A stretch of DNA of 64,000 nucleotides, from NCBI RefSeq assembly GCF_015904235.1, contig NZ_JADZLT010000053.1, forward strand, positions 62,001-126,000, read 5' to 3'. Positions 24,864 through 32,648 of the stretch are shown here, in pieces (within the stretch, counting starts at the first letter, position 1; each line of letters opens with the position of its first letter). Origin of the DNA: Methylobrevis albus (lineage in GTDB: Bacteria > Pseudomonadota > Alphaproteobacteria > Rhizobiales > Pleomorphomonadaceae). The notes beneath the pieces were generated by a model, which saw only the letters and a list, made by a program, of their open reading frames with translations, was not told the origin of the DNA and ran no database searches. Position numbers and translations under genes: made by a program.

Positions 24864-27800
24864 TCAGCCGAGCTCGAACAGCTTGCGCAGCACGCCCGGC
24901 GCCACCACCGACAGCGGGTTGATCGACAGCACCGGCTCGAGGATCGGCCCGCTCATCCGAAACGTCACCCCGACCAGCCCGGCCCGGCCGCCGGCAAACA
25001 AAGTCTGGCCGAGGATCGGTATCCGGCCGAGCAGGTTGTCGAAGGCGCCGGCCGGCATGTAGGAGCCGCTGAGCTGCAGCACCTCGCGGCGGAAGTCGAC
25101 GTCGCCTTGCAGCGTCAGCCCCGCCGTCCGCGAGCGCACGATGCCGTCGGCGAGGGTGAGCCGGCCGTCGGCGAGGGCGAAGTCGACGATCAGGCGGCGG
25201 ATGTCGACCACTTCGCCAGCGTCCCCGGCGTTGTCCGGCACGGCGTTCGCCAGATGGCTCAGCGCCGGCTCGCCGACGATCTGCCAGCGCTGGCCGTCGA
25301 GACGCGCCGCCAGCCCGCCGTTCCGGTCCACGGTGCCGTTTATCGTCGCGCGGCCGCCATAGGCGCGGCCGTAGGTGTCGAGGAAGCGCAGCAGCGCGCC
25401 CATGTCGCCGACCTCGACCGCAAGCCGGCGGCCGGAGCCCTCGGGCCTGAGGCTGGCCGAGGTCGCCGCGCCGGCGCCCGAATCCGCGGTCACCGACAGC
25501 TTGTCGACCTGTTCGCCGTCGAGCTCGACGTCCATGTTGACGCCTTCGAGCGAAACATCGCCGAAGCCCTGCACCGACCCGATCTCGACATCGACCACCG
25601 CGCGCGCCTTGCCGCCCGGCCCGACCCCCGTCTCGCCCGCGTCCTCGCGCCGGATCCTGGACTTGATCAGGTTGCGGGCATCGAAGCGGGCGCCGGCGAG
25701 GCGGATGCTGATCACGCCGTCGTCCTGCCGCGACACCCGCGCCGACAGCCGGTCGCCGGGCGCGAGGCGGAACACGGGGAAATTGGCGCTGAGCGGCTGT
25801 CCGTCCCTGTCGAGCGTCAGGGCCCCCTCGATGCGGGCGTCACGGGCGGCAAAGCGGAAGTCGTCGATGCGCGTGCCGCTCGCCGTCGTCGTCAGCGTGA
25901 ACCTCGCACTGCCCTTGACGCCGCGCGCCTTGCGCCAGCCGAGCGGGCCCAGGGTCACCTCGGCCCCGGCGAGGTCGACGGTGGCGAGTTGGCGCGCCGT
26001 CCCATCGGCCGCCACCGCGCTGTCCAGCCGCACCTCGATCGGTCCCGAGATCAGCCCGGTGAGATCGAGACCGAGCTTCTTGCGGTCCTCGTCGCCGAGG
26101 CGGAGTTCCACCGTGGACGCCCCGGCCGCACCGGTCAGGGGCTGCGTCATGTCGATCGCGGCGTCGACGCCGTCGATATCGGCGCGGCCGGTGATTCGCG
26201 CGATCGCCTCCTTCAGCGTGATCCGGATCTCGCCGTCGTCGAGCCGCCGTCCGGCGATCGGCCGCTTGGAGGCGAGGCCGCCGAGCGCGACGCTGGCGTC
26301 GTAAGTGATCTGTTCCTGCTGCAGGTCCCCGATCAGCGGCATCGACACCGCGACGCGGGCCGTGCCCTCGCCACTGACGTCGCCCGGCGTCACGCCGAGT
26401 TCGATGCCGTTCGAGAGCGGCAGCCGCTGCCAGAGCGCCAGCATCGACCCGGCCGACCCGGCGAGGTCGATGGTCGCCGAGCCGTCCGGCGGGTCGAGCA
26501 GCACGTTGGGAACGTCGAACGTCGCAGCGGGCACCGCGAGCACGCGGCCGTCGCCGAGATCGACCTCGCCGGATTCCAGCGATGCCGTGAAGCGTCCGCC
26601 CTCGAGCCGGCCGGAGCCGACCGCCTTGCGGATCACGGGGCTGCCGCCGAACGGGGTGAAGGCGACGTCGTGGAAGCGGAACGTCAGCGTCGCGGTGCCC
26701 GTGTCCCCGGCCGGGTCGCCGATCGCGGCGGCGAGATCGACCTCGGCGTCGGTGATGGTGCCGCCCAGCAGGTGCTCCTGCACCCAGGAGCGCGCCGCCG
26801 GCTGCAGCGGTGCCGGCCAAAGCTGCTTCAGCCGGTCGACCGACATCGACCGGAACACGCCGGAGAGCCCCGCGACCGGCGGCCCGGACCGGTGTGACAG
26901 CCGCAGCGCCGCATTGAACACCGTGCCGTCGGCATCGACGACGAGGCGGTCGATGTCGAGTTCCGCGTCGGTCGGCACATAGCGGCCCTCGATTTCGGCC
27001 CGGCCGCGCTGCGGCGCGATGCCGTCCTCGCTGCCGCGGGTTGCGAGCGCGATTTTGAAACCCCAGGGCCCGCCCGGCTCGGCCGGCGGCGCGATCTGGC
27101 CGCTCGCCATGGCGCGGCCGTCCGGCAGCACCACCGACGACGGGCGGATCTCGATCCGCCGCGCGTCCGGCCGCCAGACCAGGGCGAGACGCCCCTCCTC
27201 CATGATGGTGGTCGGATCGTCGCCGTCGATGGCGATGCGGCCGGCCGTCAGCGTCGCCTCGGCGGCGCGCAGGCGGCCGTCGCGGTCCAGCTCCGCCTCG
27301 ACCTCGACCGCGACCGGGCCGGCGAGCAGGGGTGATTCGTCGCCCATCCGGCGTCCGAGATCGGCGATGTCGATGCGGTCGGCCGAGAGGGCGATGCGGC
27401 TCGAGCGGCCGTCGGGCGCCGGGCTGAGCTGCATCCGCGCCATCCACGGGCCGGAGGCGCCGCTGCCGGCGATCTGGAAAACGATCGGCTCGCGCGCCAC
27501 GGCGGCCTCGTCGGCCGGCGGCGGCGTCGCGAGGGTGACGGTGGCGTTTTCGAGCAGGGGCAACCGGCCACCATCGCCGCGATGGCCGTACACGGTCAGC
27601 CCGCCGGCCTCGGCATAGCCGATCCCCGAATGCAGCAGCTCCGCCTCGAAATAGGCGAGCGCGAGGAACGGGTCCGGCAGGTCGGCGGCGGGACCGGCGG
27701 CGGCGAGGTCGACCAGCACATGGTCGGCGACCAGCCGGCTGACCGCCGAATCGCGGCCGACGAGGGTTGCCCAGCCGATCCCGGCCTCGATGGTGTCGAT

Positions 27801-28157
27801 CGAAACGGCGCTGCCGTCGCGCAGCGCAATCCGAAGGTCGCGCAGCACGACGACCGGTGCGAGGCCGTCGTCGACCCCGAAGCCGACGACCCCGACGCTG
27901 ACCCGGGTGCCCTCACCCAGCGCTCCGGCGAGCGCGGCTTCGGCCCGCCCGGCGAGAAGGTCGGTGTAGATCGGTCCCGACGAGAGGCGCGCGGCCAGCG
28001 CACCGATCGCGACGACGAGGAGGACCGGCACCAGCAGCCACGGCCAGCGCCGACGACGCCGACGCCGGCGAGGCCTACCGTCCGCGGTGCCCGGGTGCGC
28101 AGCAACGGGAGCTGCGTCGGCGGGCGTCTCGCTGTCGGTGGTCCTCTCCTCGGTCAC
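24864..28157 (-). CDS. Large AsmA/YhdP-like envelope protein (DUF3971)
   Basis: This 1097-residue protein has a short cytoplasmic start with a run of arginines (about 29-38), one transmembrane helix (about 38-60), and a huge periplasmic part made of repeating beta-strand units. DUF3971-type text appears in the middle (RSMSVDRLKQLWPAPLQPAARSW, HDVAFTPFGGSPVIRKAVGSG). The AsmA-like C-terminal block reads AFDNLLGRIPILGQTLFAGGRAGLVGVTFRMSGPILEPVLSINPLSVVAPG. AsmA-like/YhdP proteins are thought to form bridges that carry phospholipids to the outer membrane; that role here is inferred from family. It is divergent from the peroxiredoxin gene. Confidence 0.85.
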   Translation of the reverse strand: MTEERTTDSETPADAAPVAAHPGTADGRPRRRRRRRRWPWLLVPVLLVVAIGALAARLSSGPIYTDLLAGRAEAALAGALGEGTRVSVGVVGFGVDDGLAPVVVLRDLRIALRDGSAVSIDTIEAGIGWATLVGRDSAVSRLVADHVLVDLAAAGPAADLPDPFLALAYFEAELLHSGIGYAEAGGLTVYGHRGDGGRLPLLENATVTLATPPPADEAAVAREPIVFQIAGSGASGPWMARMQLSPAPDGRSSRIALSADRIDIADLGRRMGDESPLLAGPVAVEVEAELDRDGRLRAAEATLTAGRIAIDGDDPTTIMEEGRLALVWRPDARRIEIRPSSVVLPDGRAMASGQIAPPAEPGGPWGFKIALATRGSEDGIAPQRGRAEIEGRYVPTDAELDIDRLVVDADGTVFNAALRLSHRSGPPVAGLSGVFRSMSVDRLKQLWPAPLQPAARSWVQEHLLGGTITDAEVDLAAAIGDPAGDTGTATLTFRFHDVAFTPFGGSPVIRKAVGSGRLEGGRFTASLESGEVDLGDGRVLAVPAATFDVPNVLLDPPDGSATIDLAGSAGSMLALWQRLPLSNGIELGVTPGDVSGEGTARVAVSMPLIGDLQQEQITYDASVALGGLASKRPIAGRRLDDGEIRITLKEAIARITGRADIDGVDAAIDMTQPLTGAAGASTVELRLGDEDRKKLGLDLTGLISGPIEVRLDSAVAADGTARQLATVDLAGAEVTLGPLGWRKARGVKGSARFTLTTTASGTRIDDFRFAARDARIEGALTLDRDGQPLSANFPVFRLAPGDRLSARVSRQDDGVISIRLAGARFDARNLIKSRIRREDAGETGVGPGGKARAVVDVEIGSVQGFGDVSLEGVNMDVELDGEQVDKLSVTADSGAGAATSASLRPEGSGRRLAVEVGDMGALLRFLDTYGRAYGGRATINGTVDRNGGLAARLDGQRWQIVGEPALSHLANAVPDNAGDAGEVVDIRRLIVDFALADGRLTLADGIVRSRTAGLTLQGDVDFRREVLQLSGSYMPAGAFDNLLGRIPILGQTLFAGGRAGLVGVTFRMSGPILEPVLSINPLSVVAPGVLRKLFELG

Positions 28158-28377
28158 GCGGCATCAGCTCCATCATTCCGTCGGCAGGTAAAGCGGCATG
28201 GCCGGTGGCGTGTTCCGGACCCGGCGGGCACATCCGGCACGGCGACGCGCCTCCGAATCCTGTTTCGGCGCCGCGCGCCGCGACCGGGACGACGCCGGCC
28301 GATCCGGCCGGGCACCGCTTGCGTAACAAACTGCCCCCGTGGCAGATCACGTCAAGCTGACGAAAGGAAGGCCGTAC

Positions 28378-28848
28378 ATGACCGCTCAACCCGCCGAAGG
28401 CGATACCGCACCGGACTTCGCGCTGCCCGATGGCGCGCAAGGCACCGTAAGCCTCGCCGATCTCGCGGGAAAGCCCGTGGTCGTCTACTTCTATCCCAAG
28501 GACGATACCAGCGGCTGCACCGTCGAGGCGAAGGACTTCTCGGCGGCGAAGCCCGAGTTCGACGCCCTCGGCGTCACCGTGATCGGCATTTCGCCGGACG
28601 ACGCCAAGAGCCACGCGAAGTTCCAGGCCAAGCACGGTCTCTCGATCGCGCTCGGCGCCGACCCCGAGCGCCAGGCGATCGAGGCCTATGGCGTCTGGGC
28701 CGAGAAGTCGATGTACGGCAAGACCTACATGGGCGTCGAACGCAGCACCTTCCTGATCGACGCGTCGGGCCGCATCGCGCGGGTCTGGCGCAAGGTCAAG
28801 GTGCCGGGCCACGTCGCCGAAGTGCTGGCCGCCGCCCGGGCGCTCTGA
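28378..28848 (+). CDS. Bcp/PrxQ-type peroxiredoxin with a single cysteine
   Basis: This 156-residue thiol peroxidase should reduce hydrogen and organic peroxides. The peroxidatic site is FYPKDDTSGCT, with C47, Thr44 and Pro40 in place. The usual resolving cysteine five residues later is Lys52 (GCTVEAK), and C47 is the only cysteine in the protein, so it must work as a 1-Cys enzyme with an outside thiol donor. The ATG at 28378 is preceded by AAAGGAAG. The DUF455 gene follows 25 bases later and is probably in the same transcript. Confidence 0.92.
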   Translation: MTAQPAEGDTAPDFALPDGAQGTVSLADLAGKPVVVYFYPKDDTSGCTVEAKDFSAAKPEFDALGVTVIGISPDDAKSHAKFQAKHGLSIALGADPERQAIEAYGVWAEKSMYGKTYMGVERSTFLIDASGRIARVWRKVKVPGHVAEVLAAARAL

Positions 28849-28873
28849 CCGGCGAGCGATGAAGGGACCACGC

Positions 28874-29725
28874 ATGACGGACGCAGGGACCACGGCGGGC
28901 GACGACACCCCGACGCCGGACACCCTGCGCGAGAGCGCGCGCCTCGTGGTCGCGACCGCCGATCTCGACGCCAAGGTCGACCTCGCCTATGCGACCGCGA
29001 AGGCATGGTTCTCGCGCCGGCTCGGCCGCGGCAGCGGCCGGGTCGGCCCGGCGCTCGCCGAGCGCCCCGGCCGGCCGGAGAAGCCGGTCTTGCTCGCCCC
29101 GCGCGACATGCCGCGGCGCTCCAGCGTCGGCCTCGCCGGCCGCATCGCCCTCGTCCACTCGCTCGCGCACATCGAACTCAACGCCGTCGACCTCACCTGG
29201 GATCTCGTTGCGCGATTCGTCGACCAGCCGGTGCCGCGCTCGTTCTTCGACGACTGGGTGCAGGTCGGGCTCGAGGAGGCGAAGCATTTCTCGATGCTCG
29301 CCGAGCGTCTGCGCGAACTCGGCGCCGCCTATGGCGACCTGCCGGCCCACGACGGCCTGTGGCAGGCGGCCGAGGCGACGGGATTCGATCTCCGCGCCCG
29401 GCTCGCGGTGATTCCCCTGGTGCTGGAAGCGCGGGGCCTAGATGTCACGCCGGTGATGGCCGACAAGGTGCGCGCCGGCGGCGACGACCGCACGGCGGCG
29501 ATTCTCGACGTGATCTACCGCGACGAGAAACGCCACGTCGCCTTCGGCGCGAAGTGGTTCCGCTTCCTCTGCGACCGCGACGGCGTGCCCCCGGAACCCG
29601 CCTTCCACGACCTCGTGCGCCGCTGTTTCCGCGGCGCGCTGAAGCCGCCGTTCAACGACCGCGCCCGGTCGGAAGCCGGGCTGACGCCGGGCTTCTACAA
29701 GCCGCTCGCCGTGCTGAAGGGCTGA
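28874..29725 (+). CDS. DUF455 ferritin-like protein
   Basis: This 283-residue helical protein has the DUF455 ferritin-like fold. Glu and His residues that could bind two iron atoms are seen in HSLAHIELNAVDL, GLEEAKHFSMLAERL, VLEARGLDVTP and RDEKRHVAFGAKWF. The start at 28874 follows AAGGGA by six bases; an upstream in-frame ATG at 28859 adds only five residues. Its place after a peroxiredoxin is compatible with a role in oxidative or iron stress, but I know of no established reaction for this family. Confidence 0.85.
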   Translation: MTDAGTTAGDDTPTPDTLRESARLVVATADLDAKVDLAYATAKAWFSRRLGRGSGRVGPALAERPGRPEKPVLLAPRDMPRRSSVGLAGRIALVHSLAHIELNAVDLTWDLVARFVDQPVPRSFFDDWVQVGLEEAKHFSMLAERLRELGAAYGDLPAHDGLWQAAEATGFDLRARLAVIPLVLEARGLDVTPVMADKVRAGGDDRTAAILDVIYRDEKRHVAFGAKWFRFLCDRDGVPPEPAFHDLVRRCFRGALKPPFNDRARSEAGLTPGFYKPLAVLKG

Positions 29726-29874
29726 GGGCGAACGCGCGGCGAGGCATCGGTAAAAGCCCCAAGGTTGCCGTGAAATCCGGCAGTTGCAGGCGGGCGCAAG
29801 TCTTCGTTAACCCTAACCATCTCTAATCACGAGGGGTCCGCCAGAAGGCCCAGTGATTGGAGTTGGTTCCTCAG

Positions 29875-31263
29875 ATGGCCCGCAAACACTCAGAGGATCG
29901 GTATCGCACCCGGGCGCCGGCGCGCCGGATCATCATCACCAACGGTGAAGACTACCGGACCTACCAGCTGCGGCCCTGGCTCGTTGCGCCGCTGGTGCTG
30001 CTCGGGACGCTGCTGTCGGTGGCCTACCTCGGCGCCACCGCCTATCTCGTCTTCCGCGACGACCTCATCGACGCCTCGATCGCCCGCACCGCCGACCTGC
30101 AGCAGGCCTACGAGGACCGCATCGCGTCGCTGCGCTCGGAGATCGACCGCATCGCCAGCCGTCAGCTGCTCGAACAGGTCGCCTACGATCAGAAGGTCGA
30201 GAAGCTGCTGTCGCGCCAGGCCGAGCTCGCCGAGAACCGGCGGATGATCGACGGGCTGATCGAATCGGCCCGCAAGGCCGGCCTCTCCATCGCGGCGACC
30301 GGGGGTGCGCCCGAGCCGGTCCCGACGCGGCGCCAGACCGGCAGCCTCGAGGCGCCGGACGTCACCGGCTCGCTCGGCAAGGCCGCCTCCGCCTATGCCC
30401 CCGCGACCCGCGCCGCCGGCGAGGACGCCTTTGCCGCCCTTTCAGCGCCTGTAATTCCCACCACGGCGGCCACCCCGCGCCTCGACCCGATCGGCGGCTC
30501 CACCGGGCAGGCGCTGCGCGGCAGCGATCAGGTGATCATCGCCGAAGCCGACCGGCCCGACCTCGGCGCCATGGCCCGCGAACTCGGCGCGCTCGACCAG
30601 GCCCAGGCCACCGCCGCCCAGGCGATCGCCGCCGCCGCCGACAGCAAGGTCGCCAGCGTCGACCGCGTCCTGCGCGGCATCGGCGTCAACCTGAAGCTCG
30701 CCCGCGCCAGCGAGGAACCGGCCGAGACCACCGACGTCGGCGGGCCGTTCCTGCCGCTCGGCAACCGCGAGGCGCTCACCGCCGCCGTCAGCGAAGCCGC
30801 CGGCGCCCTCGAATCACTCGGTCGCGTGCGCGGGGCGGTTCACCGGCTGCCGATCGCCAATCCCCTGCCCGACGCCACCATCACCTCGAAGTTCGGCTCG
30901 CGCTCCGACCCGTTCCTCGGCCGGCTGGCACTGCACTCGGGCATCGACTTCCGCTCGCCGACCGGTCGCTCCGTGCCGGCCACCGCCGCCGGCCGGATCG
31001 TGACCGCCGGGCGCAACGGCGGCTACGGCCTGATGGTCGAGGTCGACCACGGCAAGGGCCTCTCCACCCGCTACGCGCATCTCAGCCGGATCTCGGTCTC
31101 GGTCGGCGACCGCGTCGAGCGCGGCACCAAGGTCGGCGAAGTCGGTTCGACGGGCCGCTCGACCGGTCCCCACCTGCACTACGAGACGCGCGTCTCCGGC
31201 ACGGCGGTCAACCCGCTTTCCTATCTCGAGGCCGGCCGCAAGGTGGAGGCGCTGCTGCGCTGA
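29875..31263 (+). CDS. M23 (LytM-type) peptidoglycan endopeptidase with membrane anchor and coiled coil
   Basis: This 462-residue protein has a cytoplasmic start rich in arginine, one transmembrane helix (about 40-62), a coiled-coil region (about 75-135), a Ser/Ala/Pro-rich linker, and a C-terminal LytM domain (about 330-455). The zinc site is intact: HSGIDFRSP supplies His and Asp, and HLHYETRV the last pair of histidines. Substrate would be cross-linked peptidoglycan in the periplasm. The layout resembles the rhizobial polar-growth peptidase RgsM; that equivalence is a guess from architecture. The start ATG 29875 has only a weak ribosome-binding site. Confidence 0.88.
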   Translation: MARKHSEDRYRTRAPARRIIITNGEDYRTYQLRPWLVAPLVLLGTLLSVAYLGATAYLVFRDDLIDASIARTADLQQAYEDRIASLRSEIDRIASRQLLEQVAYDQKVEKLLSRQAELAENRRMIDGLIESARKAGLSIAATGGAPEPVPTRRQTGSLEAPDVTGSLGKAASAYAPATRAAGEDAFAALSAPVIPTTAATPRLDPIGGSTGQALRGSDQVIIAEADRPDLGAMARELGALDQAQATAAQAIAAAADSKVASVDRVLRGIGVNLKLARASEEPAETTDVGGPFLPLGNREALTAAVSEAAGALESLGRVRGAVHRLPIANPLPDATITSKFGSRSDPFLGRLALHSGIDFRSPTGRSVPATAAGRIVTAGRNGGYGLMVEVDHGKGLSTRYAHLSRISVSVGDRVERGTKVGEVGSTGRSTGPHLHYETRVSGTAVNPLSYLEAGRKVEALLR

Positions 31264-31290
31264 CGCCGCCCCTCCGGACGAGGCGACACG

Positions 31291-31324
31291 AAAAAGCCCC
31301 GCAGGATCGACCTGCGGGGCTTTT
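31291..31324. terminator. Bidirectional intrinsic terminator between the M23 gene and prfB
   Basis: A near-perfect inverted repeat (31291-31305 with 31311-31324, 5-base loop) carries AAAAA and TTTT on its flanks. It separates two convergent genes. Confidence 0.9.
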
Positions 31325-31354
31325 CGTTGGCCCGGGGCTCGCGCCGGCTCCGGC

Positions 31355-32486
31355 TCAGTCGATGTCGGCGACCTCGGCCGGCTGCTTGCCGTGCACCCGG
31401 TGCGCGAGGGCCGCTTCCATGAAGGCGTCGAGGTCGCCGTTCAGCACGTCCTGCGGACTGGTGCTCTCCTGGCCCGTGCGCAGGTCCTTCACCAGCTGGT
31501 AGGGCTGTAGCACGTAGGAGCGGATCTGGTGGCCCCAGCCGATCTCCGTCTTGCCGGCGGCCTCGGCGTTCGCCTTCTGCTCGCGGATCTCGAGCTCGCG
31601 TTCGTAGAGCCGGGCGCGCAGCATGCTCCAGGCCGTGGCCCGGTTCTTGTGCTGCGAGCGCTCGCTCTGACATTGCACGACGATGTTGGTCGGCAGATGC
31701 GTGATGCGCACGGCCGAATCCGTCGTGTTGATGTGCTGGCCGCCGGAGCCGGACGCGCGGTAGGTGTCGATGCGGCAATCGCTTTCGTTGATCTGGATGT
31801 CGATCGAATCGTCGACCACCGGATAGACCCAGACGCTGGCGAAGCTCGTATGGCGGCGGGCCTGGCTGTCGTAGGGCGAGATGCGCACCAGGCGGTGCAC
31901 GCCCGACTCGGTCTTGAGCCAGCCATAGGCGTTGTGGCCCTTGACGACGATGGTCGCGCTCTTGATGCCGGCCTCCTCGCCGTCGTGCATCTCGAGGATC
32001 TCGACCTTGTGGCCGCGCTTTTCCGCCCAGCGGGTGTACATGCGCAAGAGCATGTTGGCCCAGTCCTGGCTCTCGGTGCCGCCGGCGCCGGAGTTCACCT
32101 CGACGTAGCTGTCGTTGCCATCGGCCTCGCCAGCGAGCAGCGATTCCACCTCGAGCCGGGCGATCTCGTCTTTCAGCGCGCGCAGCGCGTTCTCGGCGTC
32201 GGTGATGACGGTCTCGTCATCCTCCATCTCGCCGAGTTCGATCAGCTCGACATTGTCGGTGAGGTCGCGGGAGAGACGCTCGATGCTGGTCAGCCGCGTC
32301 TCGAGGTCGGTCCGCTCACGCATGATCTTCTGCGCGCGGTCCGGGTCGTTCCAGAGGGTGGGATCTTCGACGAAGCCGTTCAGTTCCGCGAGGCGGGCCT
32401 GGGAGCGATCCCAGTCAAAGATGCCTCCTCAGCAGGGTGATGCCCTGCTTGATCTCGTCGACGATGCCTTCGATTTCGGCGCGCAT
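31355..32486 (-). CDS. prfB: Peptide chain release factor 2, made by programmed +1 frameshift
   Basis: RF2 ends translation at UGA and UAA. The first 23 codons run from ATG 32486 to CTT (32420-32418) and meet an in-frame TGA (32417-32415). Shifting +1 to GAC at 32416 continues to the stop at 31355, for 376 residues in all. The GGQ motif that drives peptidyl-tRNA hydrolysis is in [14 protein letters not shown]. The stop-recognition loop reads SPYDS, where E. coli has SPF; I recall Tyr as common in this class. An AGGAGG block before the shift site completes the classic self-regulating arrangement. Confidence 0.97.
32415..32429 (-). promoter_or_regulatory. prfB programmed +1 frameshift site
   Basis: On the minus strand the site reads AGGAGG-CAT-CTT-TGA-C. 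The internal Shine-Dalgarno-like AGGAGG (32429-32424) pauses the ribosome, CTT is the slippery codon, and TGA is the stop that RF2 itself recognises. When RF2 is scarce the ribosome shifts to GAC and makes more RF2. Confidence 0.95.
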
Positions 32487-32648
32487 CGGTGGTTCCCGTG
32501 GTTGGTGTCTGTCCCGGCGCGGCAGTCCGCCCGTCGCCGGCGCGGCGGAAGGTAGTGGCGGAGCGCGGCCATGTAAACCTCGCCGCCCGGCCCGCAGGCC
32601 CGATGCGGCGGGCTCGGCGGCGCCGGGCGCGGAGGCGGCCGGGCCGGC

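Noticed and set aside
24834..26897. A 687-residue open frame antisense to the AsmA/YhdP-like gene
   Set aside because: It has no recognisable domain and covers a gene with family signatures at both ends.
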